This document shows, piece by piece, positions 52,647 to 61,083 of a DNA stretch of 64,000 nucleotides (its first letter is position 1; every line of letters starts with the position of its first letter). Below the pieces are notes generated by a model that saw nothing but the letters and a program-made list of their open reading frames with translations, was not told where the DNA came from and did no database searches. The stretch covers positions 1-64,000 of the forward strand of contig JANQKG010000010.1 of assembly GCA_028281235.1 (NCBI GenBank). Reading direction: 5' to 3'. This DNA comes from Afifellaceae bacterium. GTDB lineage: Bacteria > Pseudomonadota > Alphaproteobacteria > Rhizobiales > Afifellaceae. The position numbers and the translations under genes were made by a program.

Positions 52647-52814
52647 CTAGTGTCCCGAATCTGAAGTTCGCATGATTATTCAGCCCGCTCCGAACGAACT
52701 TCAGATTCGATAGGGACACTAGCAAGATATTGAAGCTCGTGTGGTTTTAGGGTTTGAAGTTCCTATGGCGAGCTCGCCGGAATAATGAAAGGAACTTCAA
52801 ACCCACCACACTAG
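52647..52814. mobile_element. Two adjacent inverted-repeat (MITE-like) elements
   Basis: Element 1 (52647-52722) has long arms, 52647-52670 and 52695-52722, ending in CTAG-TGTCCC and GGGACA-CTAG. Element 2 (52739-52811) has arms beginning GTGTGGTTTT and ending ACCACAC, followed by CTAG. Both arm pairs share the core TGAAGTTC. No transposase lies inside. The CTAG ends resemble target sites of IS630-type elements, so these may be non-autonomous derivatives, or simply foldback repeats. Confidence 0.6.
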
Positions 52815-53005
52815 ATGGCTGGCTCATAAGTCTGCTCGGCGCGGCGGTAGAGAAGGGTGACACAACAGCCAAGATCGAGACTGCCAAGACCGTGGTGGAG
52901 TTGGAAGCTCTAAAGGCGGGCACGTTGCTGGCGATCACCGCGCCTGAAGCTTCTGAGATCGAGGTCGGTGAGCTTCTCGCTCGGATCGGTAAGCTAGGCG
53001 GCTAG
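52814..53005 (+). pseudogene. Remnant of a lipoyl/biotinyl attachment domain
   Basis: An open frame that begins inside element 2 (52754) runs into a lipoyl-domain-like sequence: VEKGDT, IETAKTVVELEALKAGTLLAI and EIEVGELLARIG. These match the lipoyl core of 2-oxoacid dehydrogenase E2 proteins, where IETDK carries the modified Lys. The segment between VEKGDT and IET is shortened and no other E2 domain follows, so it is probably a fragment cut off by the element. A small free-standing carrier protein is less likely. Confidence 0.5.
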
Positions 53006-53099
53006 GCTTTGCGCGCTCCCGCGCGATACATGTGGATGGTTGCGGTTGGCCCTCGATCTCTAAGCGGCACGAGCATGCCCACGGCTTGTCCTGGCAGAA

Positions 53100-53534
53100 T
53101 CATCGGCTGACAATGGCGCTCACCGGTGCAATGCCGCTGATGCGCGGGGCGCATTCGTCCGCGCCGATGAAGCTGCCTTCGATGCGGCAGATGCCAACGA
53201 CAAAGTGGTAACTGTCGATGTCGTCGCAGGGTGCATCCGGCGTTTCGAAAGTGGCGGAGGCGGTGCCGCCCGGCGGCGCCGCAAGGAGCGACGCGCCCTT
53301 GCTGCGGGCGACCTGCTCCTCGCCGATGCGCAGCATCAAGCGGCCGTTGATCTCGTCAAGAACCACGTCGTCGGTCGTGTTGGTGACCGTCAAAGTGACC
53401 GTGCAGTAATAGTCGCGTTTCCCGGTGTCGGTGAGAGACAGCTCAAAGTCCGCCGCGCCGGCATTGTCCAAACAAGCGCCGGCGGCGATCCCGCCGACAA
53501 AGGCAGCGGCCAGGAACGTCGCGCTTTTCATCAT
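53100..53534 (-). CDS. Secreted small protein of unknown function
   Basis: This 144-residue protein has a Sec signal peptide (MMKSATFLAAAFVGGIAAGA, cleavage near AGAAD at residue 28). The mature part looks beta-rich with four Cys residues (YYC, APC, GIC, DEC) that could form two disulfides. No family is recognised. Its start overlaps the stop of the haem-monooxygenase-like gene as ATGA, so it is translated with it and may act in the same haem or iron process in the periplasm. Confidence 0.7.
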   Translation of the reverse strand: MMKSATFLAAAFVGGIAAGACLDNAGAADFELSLTDTGKRDYYCTVTLTVTNTTDDVVLDEINGRLMLRIGEEQVARSKGASLLAAPPGGTASATFETPDAPCDDIDSYHFVVGICRIEGSFIGADECAPRISGIAPVSAIVSR

Positions 53535-53848
53535 GCCTTGATCTCCTGAAGGATGGTGAAGCCCTCAAATTCCGGATGGCCGAGATAGAGGGGCTTGTTG
53601 CCGCCGGCGTCCTTGTGGGCGGCGCGAAACGCTTCGGAGCGTGTCCAGTTAAGGAATGCGTCTTCAGAGGCCCAAAGCGTGTGCGACGAGTAGAGGACGT
53701 GGTCATCGCGTCCGGGGCCGCGAAGAAGATGGAAAGCGACGAACCCGGGCACCTTGTTCAGATGCACCTCGCGGTTCAGCCAAACGGCCTCAAAATCCTC
53801 TTCCGATCCCTTCTTCACCTTGAAGCGGTTCATGGCGATGTATTGCAT
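53531..53848 (-). CDS. Antibiotic-biosynthesis-monooxygenase-fold protein, HmuQ-like haem monooxygenase
   Basis: This 105-residue protein has the ABM dimeric alpha/beta barrel fold pattern: MNRFKVKKGSEEDFE at the start, VPGFVAFHLLRGP near residue 30, LYSSHTLWAS near residue 48, then SEAFRAAHKDAG. The sequence closely resembles rhizobial HmuQ/HmuD haem-degrading monooxygenases, which open haem to release iron. The start at 53848 matches the family length. The frame stays open upstream to ATG 54034, so an N-terminal extension of 62 residues is possible. Confidence 0.78.
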   Translation of the reverse strand: MQYIAMNRFKVKKGSEEDFEAVWLNREVHLNKVPGFVAFHLLRGPGRDDHVLYSSHTLWASEDAFLNWTRSEAFRAAHKDAGGNKPLYLGHPEFEGFTILQEIKA

Positions 53849-54030
53849 GGCACTGCCTTCTCCATGTGCGGCCCGTTGATGCGTCGGCGCTACACGCGGG
53901 TCCTTTCGGGTGAACCGTCCCTCTAGCAACGGCTGCGCCTCGGCGGTATCGCAGGAGCCGGCGCTATATGACGCAATCTGGTGAACGAGATCGTCGACCT
54001 CGCGGTCACGCTCTGCGGTCATCGTCATTG

Positions 54031-54243
54031 TCATTCGCCTCTCACCGGGAACTGCGCCAGCGCTGTCCTCAAAGAAGACTGGCTCGACGTACGCAGAGGA
54101 AGAAACGGCTTGCCCTGCAGCCGACAAAGGCGCTTGGCGTGCAGGCAGGCGTCGTGGCTAATGCAGTCCACGGGGCAAAGCACGCAGTCGACGGCATCGT
54201 TCGCGCGGGCGCCCGACGGCGCCGGAGCGGCGGAGGACTCGTT
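54031..54243 (-). other. Cys-rich open frame without a usable start
   Basis: On the minus strand a 70-codon frame with strongly GC-biased third positions contains VDCVLCPVDCISHDACLHAK and a later Cys. Its stop forms an ATGA overlap with ATG 54034 of the upstream extension of the haem-monooxygenase frame. It has no ATG; a TGA precedes it, and ATG 54247 lies in another frame. It could be a gene disabled by a frameshift, or start at an internal GTG. Confidence 0.35.
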
Positions 54244-54465
54244 TCATGTCACGCTCCATCAGCAGGGTTCAAAGCCCTGCCATCGAGGCGTGGAGAGAGT
54301 GAGCAAACGTAGATTCTGAGTCAATAAAAAAGAATTTAAAAGTCAGGATAACACAGCGTCGCGTCGTGTGACGCGATATCGTCTTTCAAACTAGAATAAA
54401 TACAGACTGGCGCAGTTCAGCGTTTCGTTGAATCGCGTGGGCCCTTAAGGCCACGGCGAAACGCT
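54244..54465. other. AT-rich stretch with no supported gene
   Basis: From about 54310 to 54420 the sequence turns AT-rich (AATAAAAAAGAATTTAAAAG). This is the likely promoter region for the minus-strand haem-monooxygenase unit. No clear -35/-10 pair or iron-box palindrome was recognised. Confidence 0.35.
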
Positions 54466-54660
54466 AGATCAAAGCAAAGCCGACAAAACCCGCACACCAC
54501 AGCAGGCCCGCAAGGCCATAAAGCCAAAGCTCCCATTGTGGCAGTGCGCCCCCCAACAGACGCGCGGGCAAATCGCCGCTGAAAGAAAGAACGGCCGGAA
54601 CCCGAACGAGAGGACGGCCGGGCGGGACCAGGTGCGCATCTGCTCAGCGGAGACCGTCAT
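54466..54660 (-). pseudogene. NnrS-family remnant (N- and C-terminal pieces, frameshifted)
   Basis: From ATG 54660 the minus strand encodes RPAVLSFGFRPFFLSAA, the typical N-terminal signature of NnrS membrane proteins. The similarity continues in a second frame, QWELWLYGLAGLLWCAGFVG, which resembles the last membrane segment of NnrS, and stops at a TAG. About 300 residues between these ends are missing. NnrS proteins contain haem and copper and belong to nitric-oxide and denitrification regulons. Confidence 0.5.
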
Positions 54661-54851
54661 GTTCTCGTCCGCCCGTCTCGTCGTTCGGTATCACTCCGCG
54701 GCCGACATGGCGCGAGCCTCATTCTACTCAAGCCGCAGCTCGCGGCAGGGTGAAGAAGTCGCCGTGGTAGAGGTGCTGCGCCGGTGTTCGGAGGCTGCGA
54801 TCGGAACCGACGTGCGAACAGGCCGTGCGTCGTTAGTTGCGGCCGAGGTTG

Positions 54852-55469
54852 TTACTTTGATGCGTCCTCCGGTTCGAATGCCTGAGCGACCAGGCTACGA
54901 ACGGCCCAGTCCAAGGCCCTGGCTGCATCCTTCTTCTTCAGACCGCACAGATCAGACATCACGATCCATGCTTCCACTCCGATGAGGGCAGATAGAGCGC
55001 TGACCAGGTTACGGTAGGTTTGGTCGTCAAGCTTGTCGCGCTGCGGTTCCAGTGCCTTTTCGATCAGTTCCAGACGCCGGTATGAGCGCGGCGGGCTCTG
55101 CGCGCTGCTGCGGTCGCCGGCGATCGAGTTGGCCATCGCAACGCGCAGCAAATTCCTGAACTGCACTTCATTGCGACTTGCAAGGTCGAGCAAATAGGCG
55201 TTGACCTTAGCCACCCTGTCCGCCGGGCTCCCGCCGGCAAGGTCCTTGAACAGTTCTTCCGACGTCTGCGTACGGTCCGCGAGCGGAGCCTCAACAAGCA
55301 ACGTCTCCTGGCTCGGGAAGTAGCGATAGGCGGTGGCGCGTGAGATGCGCGCGTGCTCGGCTGCCTCCACGACCGTTGGGGTCCGCCCGCGCTTCATGAG
55401 CTCGGCGGCCGATTCCAAAAGTGCCTCGCGCGTGCGGTCCTTCTGTTGGTTTCTTGGCCTTTTTTTCAT
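54852..55469 (-). CDS. TetR-family transcriptional regulator
   Basis: This 205-residue regulator has an N-terminal TetR HTH (REALLESAAELMKRGRTPTVVEAAEHARISRATAYRYF spans it, residues 12-49) and a helical ligand domain. ATG 55469 is chosen; a GTG start at 55505 would add 12 residues. It is divergent from the third TRAP operon, 143 bases away, which it probably represses. Direct repeats of TGATACT lie just upstream of its start. Confidence 0.87.
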   Translation of the reverse strand: MKKRPRNQQKDRTREALLESAAELMKRGRTPTVVEAAEHARISRATAYRYFPSQETLLVEAPLADRTQTSEELFKDLAGGSPADRVAKVNAYLLDLASRNEVQFRNLLRVAMANSIAGDRSSAQSPPRSYRRLELIEKALEPQRDKLDDQTYRNLVSALSALIGVEAWIVMSDLCGLKKKDAARALDWAVRSLVAQAFEPEDASK

Positions 55470-55495
55470 TGATACTGAATTCTCATCATGATACT
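55470..55495. promoter_or_regulatory. Direct repeats near the TetR start
   Basis: TGATACT occurs at 55470-55476 and again at 55489-55495, 19 bases apart (about two helical turns), between the TetR gene and the divergent TRAP operon. They may be operator half-sites, though TetR proteins more often bind inverted repeats. Confidence 0.3.
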
Positions 55496-55612
55496 TATGT
55501 CGCACGAAAGGTGCCGGTTTTCAGGGCAAATGAGCGGCAGAGCCGCGGCAGAAGGTCTGCCAGCCGGCCATAACGACACAGCCTAAGCAGGAACTGGACT
55601 GGAGGAACCGAG

Positions 55613-56656
55613 ATGACAAAAACTCCCCGTTTAGCCATGCGCCGCCTGACCGCGATCGGCGCGTTCTCACTATCGGTCATCGTAGCCTCGTTGGCCATAA
55701 CGCCCGCCGTCGCCGATGATCCAATTGTGCTTCGCATGGCCGATGCGCAAGTGCCCGGCGAGCCGAGCTACGAGTCGCAGGTCTGGTTCCATGACGAGGT
55801 GAAGAAGCGGACCAATGGCCGCGTTGAGATTCAGTATTTCCCCAACTCGCAGCTCGGGACGGATAAGCAATACCTCCCGGCCATCCTGGCGGGGACCCTG
55901 GATATGGGCAAGTCGAGCGCCGGCAATTTCGCGGATTTCTCCGACGCTCTCTCCTTCGCACAGCTTCCTGGCATCGTGCACAATCCGGAGCATATGCGCG
56001 CGATCTGGGACAGCGATATCCGTGAAGAGGTCGCAGCGCAGATCAAGGCTGATACCGGCCTCACCGTGATTCAGTTCGACATTGACGGCGGTGCAGCGCG
56101 GGCGCTGGCCTACAAGGGCGATCCGATCCGCACGCTCGACGACATGAAGGGGCGCAAGTTCCGCTCAACCGGCGCACCGGTCGAGATGGCGCTGTTCCAG
56201 GCCTGGGGCGTCAACGCCACCCCAATTGCATGGGGCGAGCTCTACACCGCACTTCAGCAACGGGTGGTCGACGGTCTCTATGGCCATCCGCCTGGCGTCT
56301 TCACCAGCGGGATGGTCGAGGTCGTCGACAACCTGACGATCGTCAACATGTCCTACATCACGTCCATCCGGGTGATGAGCAAGCAGGCTGTGGAGAAGCT
56401 CGGCGGCGAGGGCTCCGAGCTGCTGGAGATTGTGCTTCAGGTTGCCCGTGAGGCGGAGCACATCAAGGACGAGATGAATCGCGAGGAACTCAAGACCGTC
56501 AAAGAACGTTATGCCAGCGCCGGCGTGGGATATTTCGAGCTCACTCGCGAAGAGCTCCAGCCGTGGCGTGAAGCTGCGCAGACGGTGTGGGCGGACTTCG
56601 TCGGCTCCAAGATATCGCCCGACCTGATCGCGAGAATCGAGGCGTTGTCGCCGTAA
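55613..56656 (+). CDS. dctP: TRAP transporter substrate-binding protein (DctP-like)
   Basis: This 347-residue periplasmic protein has a signal peptide (cleavage near AVADD at residue 34) and DctP motifs: FPNSQLGTDKQY near residue 79, GRKFRSTGAPV near residue 182 and WGELYTALQQRVVDG near residue 206. GGAGG lies upstream of the ATG. It is the first gene of the third TRAP operon, followed by a strong stem-loop. Confidence 0.93.
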   Translation: MTKTPRLAMRRLTAIGAFSLSVIVASLAITPAVADDPIVLRMADAQVPGEPSYESQVWFHDEVKKRTNGRVEIQYFPNSQLGTDKQYLPAILAGTLDMGKSSAGNFADFSDALSFAQLPGIVHNPEHMRAIWDSDIREEVAAQIKADTGLTVIQFDIDGGAARALAYKGDPIRTLDDMKGRKFRSTGAPVEMALFQAWGVNATPIAWGELYTALQQRVVDGLYGHPPGVFTSGMVEVVDNLTIVNMSYITSIRVMSKQAVEKLGGEGSELLEIVLQVAREAEHIKDEMNREELKTVKERYASAGVGYFELTREELQPWREAAQTVWADFVGSKISPDLIARIEALSP

Positions 56657-56668
56657 AGCATCCTCCCG

Positions 56669-56708
56669 AAGGCGGCGGGCGTGACTGAGCGGTCAAGCCC
56701 GCCGCCTT
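56669..56708 (+). other. Stem-loop between dctP and dctQ
   Basis: AAGGCGGCGGGC (56669-56680) pairs perfectly with GCCCGCCGCCTT (56697-56708) around a 16-base loop, followed by TACC. It is probably a stability or partial termination element that favours dctP over the permease genes. Confidence 0.65.
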
Positions 56709-56742
56709 TACCGGGTTCCTCTCAGCTGCGAGGGTTCCGCCC

Positions 56743-57258
56743 ATGCTGTCGGTCGTGGCCGCCGTCCTGGAAACGCTGAGCAAGCTCGCCTACTGGCTCG
56801 GCGTTGTCGTGCTGTTCGTCCTCGGCGTTGCCATTGCAGTGGTTCTCAATGTCGGCGTCTTCACCCGCTACGTCCTGAACGATCCGGTCATTTGGAGTGA
56901 GGAGCTTGCGCGCTTTCTGCTCATCTGGATCACGTTCGTCGGCGCCAGCGTGGCGGTGTGCAAGAATGAGATGCTGGCATTCCAATTTTCGACGACCTTT
57001 GTGCCGCAGCGCTATGCGCGTGTCATGCAGCTCACGGTCAGTCTGCTGACGATCGCATTTCTGGTGATCTTCCTGTGGTTCGGCCTCTCGTCGCTCGCGA
57101 TCTACAAGCTGATCACGTCTTCAGCCACCAGCATATCTCTGATCTGGCCGGCCTCCGGCATGGTGGTCGGCGCAGCGTTCATGATCGTTCACATACTTGC
57201 TCAGATCTTCAATGGACCGCCGGCGGCAGCGTCGGATGAGTCCACCCACGTCATGTGA
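56743..57258 (+). CDS. dctQ: TRAP transporter small permease (DctQ-like)
   Basis: This 171-residue protein has four hydrophobic segments and the DctQ pattern RYVLNDPVIWSEELARFLLIW near residue 45, the most typical DctQ sequence of the three in this window. It lies between dctP and dctM, 15 bases before the latter. Confidence 0.92.
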   Translation: MLSVVAAVLETLSKLAYWLGVVVLFVLGVAIAVVLNVGVFTRYVLNDPVIWSEELARFLLIWITFVGASVAVCKNEMLAFQFSTTFVPQRYARVMQLTVSLLTIAFLVIFLWFGLSSLAIYKLITSSATSISLIWPASGMVVGAAFMIVHILAQIFNGPPAAASDESTHVM

Positions 57259-57273
57259 TCCCCGCATCTGCTT

Positions 57274-58560
57274 ATGACTCCGCTTCTATTGCTTGGCATC
57301 TTCGCTGTTTTGCTCTCGGTTGGCGTTCCGATCGCCTTCACGCTCGGTCTGACCGTTATCCTGACGGTCTCCATCTCCCAGAACATCCCCATGATGCTGG
57401 TCTTCCAGCAGATGTACCAGGGCGTCGACACCTTCACGCTGCTGGCGCTGCCGATGTTCATGCTGGCCGGCGAGCTGATGATGCGGACCGGCATCATCGA
57501 CGACATTCTTCTCTTCTGTAACACGCTGGTCGGCCGTGTCCGCGGAGGACTCGGACAGGTCAATGTCGCGTCGAGCATGCTGTTCGCCGGTATCTCCGGA
57601 TCGGCGGTCTCCGATACTGCGGCGATCGGCTCCGCCCTTATCCCGTCGATGAAAAAGAACGGCTACGATTCGGAGTTCTCCGTGGCTCTCACCGGCGCAT
57701 CGTCCGTGATCGGTCCCATCATACCGCCGAGCATTGGCATGATCCTCTATGGATCGGTGACGTCGGTGTCGATCGCCGGCCTGTTTGCCGCCGGCCTTGT
57801 GCCGGGCATCATGCTGGGGATCGGCATGATGAGCACTGTGTATTTGCTCTCCAGGAGACGCGGCTATCCGCGGGCGGCGCGGCCTGAGAGCAAACGGCAG
57901 CTTGCCTTCTCCCTCGCCAAGGGGCTTCCGGCTCTTTTCGTACCCATCATCGTTTTAGGCGGGATCCTTGGCGGTGTGTTTACACCGACGGAGGCCTCCG
58001 CCGTCGCCTGTGCCTATGCGGCGCTGCTTGGTGCGGTCTACTACCGTACGCTGACCCCGCGCGTATTCGCGGAGGCGGTGGTGGCGGCCATGAAGCTGTC
58101 GGGGTCTGTGCTGATGATCGTGGCCGCGGCGACGCCGATCGGCTGGTTGATCGCCATCGAACAGGTACCGCAAACCATCGCCGGCGGCATCACGGCCATC
58201 TCGCTGGACCCGCTGATCGCGCTGCTCCTGATCAACCTGTTCCTGCTGATCCTCGGCTCCATCATGGAGGCGAACGTGAACGTTCTGATCTTCGCGCCGG
58301 TGTTTGCCCCCGTGGCGGTGGGGCTGGGCGTCGATCCGCTTCACTTCGGGATCATCTTTGTCCTCAACATCATAATCGGGCTCGCCACGCCGCCATTCGG
58401 TGTGTGCCTGTTCGTGGCGGCGGGGATCGGAAAGATCCCCGTGGAACGGGCAATGATCGCCGTCCTTCCCTTTGTCGCGATCATGATCGCGGTGCTGCTT
58501 CTTATCATTCTGCTCCCGGAGCTCGTGCTGTTCCTGCCGCGGGCGCTCGGTCTCTACTAG
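57274..58560 (+). CDS. dctM: TRAP transporter large permease (DctM-like)
   Basis: This 428-residue membrane protein has the DctM features GISGSAVSDTAAIGS near residue 107, IPPS near residue 150 and ATPPFGVCLFV near residue 370. It forms the transport channel with DctQ. Sixteen bases separate it from the amidohydrolase gene, so catabolic genes and transporter share one transcript. Confidence 0.93.
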   Translation: MTPLLLLGIFAVLLSVGVPIAFTLGLTVILTVSISQNIPMMLVFQQMYQGVDTFTLLALPMFMLAGELMMRTGIIDDILLFCNTLVGRVRGGLGQVNVASSMLFAGISGSAVSDTAAIGSALIPSMKKNGYDSEFSVALTGASSVIGPIIPPSIGMILYGSVTSVSIAGLFAAGLVPGIMLGIGMMSTVYLLSRRRGYPRAARPESKRQLAFSLAKGLPALFVPIIVLGGILGGVFTPTEASAVACAYAALLGAVYYRTLTPRVFAEAVVAAMKLSGSVLMIVAAATPIGWLIAIEQVPQTIAGGITAISLDPLIALLLINLFLLILGSIMEANVNVLIFAPVFAPVAVGLGVDPLHFGIIFVLNIIIGLATPPFGVCLFVAAGIGKIPVERAMIAVLPFVAIMIAVLLLIILLPELVLFLPRALGLY

Positions 58561-58576
58561 GCGAGGAAGACAGAAC

Positions 58577-59848
58577 ATGACCGAAACGGGCCGTTTCGCG
58601 GTGCATGCCGGCCGGACGATCGACGGCTTGTCAGATGAGCCGCTCACCGAAGTCGTTGTCGTCGTTGAGAACGAGCGGATTGCAGCTATCGAAACCGCGA
58701 GTGTGTTGCCGGCCCTGCGTCGCGACAATGTCGAAATCGTCGAGGCCGGCAATACGACCCTTCTGCCCGGACTGATCGACGGGCACGTTCACTTGAACTT
58801 CAGCGGCTCCGTTGATCCGCTGCGGGACTATTTGGCCGACAGCGACGAAGAACTCCTTCTTCGAGCGGTCACCAACGCGCAGACGGCGCTGCGGGCGGGG
58901 ATCACGACGTTGCGCGATTGTGGCTCTAAAGACGACATCGTTCTCAAGCTTCGCGACGCGATCAATGAGGGCCTTGTGGAGGGGCCGCGCCTGCTGGTCG
59001 CCGGCATGCCGATCACGACGACGGCCGGCCACTGCCATTTCTTCGGGCTCGAAGCCGACAGCGAGGACCAGGTCGCGGATGCTTGCACGCATCTGCTCGA
59101 CAGCAATGTTGATTTGCTCAAGGTCATGGCGACGGGGGGCAACATGACACCGGGCAGCAATTCGCGCCTCGCCCAATACCAGCTCCCGCATCTTCGCATC
59201 ATTGCGGAGCGTGCGCACGGCAAGGGCAAGCGGGTGGCGGCGCATGTTCACACGACACCATCGATCGGCGACTGCATCGAAGCCGGCATCGATACGCTTG
59301 AGCATTGCTCCTGGCAGACCGACCTGTCTGAACAGGAGACGCATGTCGACTATCGTGAGGATTTGGTCGACGCCATCATTGCACGCGGCATCCATGTGTG
59401 CCCGGCCATGGGGCGCAACTACACCATGTCGCCGGAGGAGGGGGCGCCGATTCCCGAACAGGTGGAGTTCTGGCGAAACTTCGTTGAGCTTCGCTTCAGA
59501 ACCTTGCGCGCCATGTTCGCCAGGGGCGTGCCGATGTTCGCCGGCACGGACGCAGGCGTCAAACTGACGACGTTCGATGCGCTGCCCGACATCATGGAGT
59601 TGATGCAGCGCGAGATGGGCATGTCCAACATGGACGTGATCCGCTCAGCGACGTCAATTGCCGCCGAAGCCATCGGCATTGCCGGCGAGACCGGCGCTAT
59701 TGAGGTTGGCCGGCGGGCCGATCTGCTCATCGTCGATGGCGATCCGAGCAGCAATCTCGCGGCCCTCAGGCAAGTGCGCGCAGTCTTTCGCGACGGTCGC
59801 CGTCCCGTGCTGACAAAGGGCAGCAGATGGACGGAGGCGGCCGAATGA
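58577..59848 (+). CDS. Amidohydrolase (imidazolonepropionase/prolidase-like)
   Basis: This 423-residue metal-dependent hydrolase has the amidohydrolase layout: beta-sandwich ends around a TIM barrel, HxH in IDGHVHLNF near residue 70, candidate carbamylated Lys in LLKVMATGG near residue 182, His in AAHVHT near residue 222 and LEHCSW near residue 244, and the late Asp in FAGTDAGV near residue 325. The family opens cyclic amides or cleaves peptide-like bonds. AGGAAG lies upstream of the start. It overlaps the aminotransferase start. Confidence 0.88.
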   Translation: MTETGRFAVHAGRTIDGLSDEPLTEVVVVVENERIAAIETASVLPALRRDNVEIVEAGNTTLLPGLIDGHVHLNFSGSVDPLRDYLADSDEELLLRAVTNAQTALRAGITTLRDCGSKDDIVLKLRDAINEGLVEGPRLLVAGMPITTTAGHCHFFGLEADSEDQVADACTHLLDSNVDLLKVMATGGNMTPGSNSRLAQYQLPHLRIIAERAHGKGKRVAAHVHTTPSIGDCIEAGIDTLEHCSWQTDLSEQETHVDYREDLVDAIIARGIHVCPAMGRNYTMSPEEGAPIPEQVEFWRNFVELRFRTLRAMFARGVPMFAGTDAGVKLTTFDALPDIMELMQREMGMSNMDVIRSATSIAAEAIGIAGETGAIEVGRRADLLIVDGDPSSNLAALRQVRAVFRDGRRPVLTKGSRWTEAAE

Positions 59849-61083
59849 TGCAGGGCCCCGAGCCCGTCTACTTCGCGCCGTTCAGGCGCGAGCTGCCGGC
59901 GGTCAGCCGCCTCGTCTATCTGAACAGCGCCGGTAGCGGACCGACGCCGTTAGTGGTCCACCGGGCCATCGAAGAGGGATACCGTTTGTGCTTGATGGAC
60001 GGCACGATCACGCCGTCGACAATAGCGCGCCTTCGCGAGCGGGCCGAATGGGCGCGCGGCGAGATAGCAGCCGCGTTTGGTGCGCCGCCTGAGAGTATCG
60101 CGTTCTTTCGCAGCGTTGCGCAGGCCCTGTGCACGGTCATCAGCGGCATGGCGTGGCGGGCCGGCGACGAGGTCATCATCTCCACGGAGGAGAATCCGGC
60201 CTTGATCCTGCCGTGGTTCAACCTGGCGAAGCGGCACGGCGTCACGATCCGAAAGCTCCATACAGACGGCGACGACGGCGATCTCATGGAGCGGTTGGAG
60301 TCTCTCGTCTCGCCGCGCTGTCGCGTGATCGCGGTCAGCCATGTGAGCCACGTGACCGGTCGCGTCCTGCCGCTCGTCGAGATCAGCCGGCTGGCTCGCG
60401 ATCGTGACGTAGTCCTGATGGTGGACGGTGCGCAGGCCGTCGGCCAGTTCGACATAGACCTGCCGGCGATCAGCTGCGATTGGTATTTCGGGATTGGCCA
60501 TAAATGGCTTTTCGGGCCCGATGGCACCGCTTTTCTGTATGGCAGGGCGGAGCGTGTGCGCGAAACTGAACCGGCAATGATCGGCGTCGGCGCAATATCG
60601 GATTTCGACTTCGATGATGGGCGCTTTGATTGGCGCGACGATGCCAGGCGCTTCGAGTTCGGCGGCAATCCGTGGCCGCTTTATGCGGCCCTTGGCGAAG
60701 CCGTCTCCTGGAACCGGACAATTGGGCCACAGCGCATTGCAGCCCGCGGGCAGCAATTGGCGGCCCACGTCAGGCGCCAGCTCGCTGATCGGATTCCCGA
60801 CGCTCAGATACTGACGCCCGCAGACGCGGAGCGGTGCAGCGCCATCCTGACGTTTGAAGTGCCGGGCCTGGACGCGCGCCCGGTGATCGATCAGCTGTGG
60901 CAGGACCATCGCATTGTCGCTCAATGGCGTTACGTCGATCTGACCGAGAAGCGGACGGCGATCCGTCTGTCGCTGGCGTGGTTTCTGGCGGAATCCGAGC
61001 TGGAGCGCGCGATTGATGTGATGGCCGACATCGTCAGCGCAATGGCGCCATCAAGGTCAGCACGGAGCGCGGGGCTGAGATGA
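59845..61083 (+). CDS. Class V aminotransferase (isopenicillin-N-epimerase/cysteine-desulfurase-like)
   Basis: This PLP enzyme of about 412 residues has the Asp in MVDGAQAVGQF near residue 200 that contacts PLP and the Schiff-base Lys in GIGHKWLFGPDGTAF near residue 220. Sequence style is closest to isopenicillin-N-epimerase-like and kynureninase-like members, which act on amino acids. The start at 59845 (ATGATG) overlaps the amidohydrolase stop; the in-frame ATG at 59827 would extend further into that gene. It probably converts an amino product released by the amidohydrolase. Confidence 0.85.
   Translation: MMQGPEPVYFAPFRRELPAVSRLVYLNSAGSGPTPLVVHRAIEEGYRLCLMDGTITPSTIARLRERAEWARGEIAAAFGAPPESIAFFRSVAQALCTVISGMAWRAGDEVIISTEENPALILPWFNLAKRHGVTIRKLHTDGDDGDLMERLESLVSPRCRVIAVSHVSHVTGRVLPLVEISRLARDRDVVLMVDGAQAVGQFDIDLPAISCDWYFGIGHKWLFGPDGTAFLYGRAERVRETEPAMIGVGAISDFDFDDGRFDWRDDARRFEFGGNPWPLYAALGEAVSWNRTIGPQRIAARGQQLAAHVRRQLADRIPDAQILTPADAERCSAILTFEVPGLDARPVIDQLWQDHRIVAQWRYVDLTEKRTAIRLSLAWFLAESELERAIDVMADIVSAMAPSRSARSAGLR

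Noticed and set aside
54536-54985. A 149-codon plus-strand frame over the NnrS remnant and the TetR end
   Set aside because: It overlaps the well-supported TetR gene antisense and shows no family motifs.
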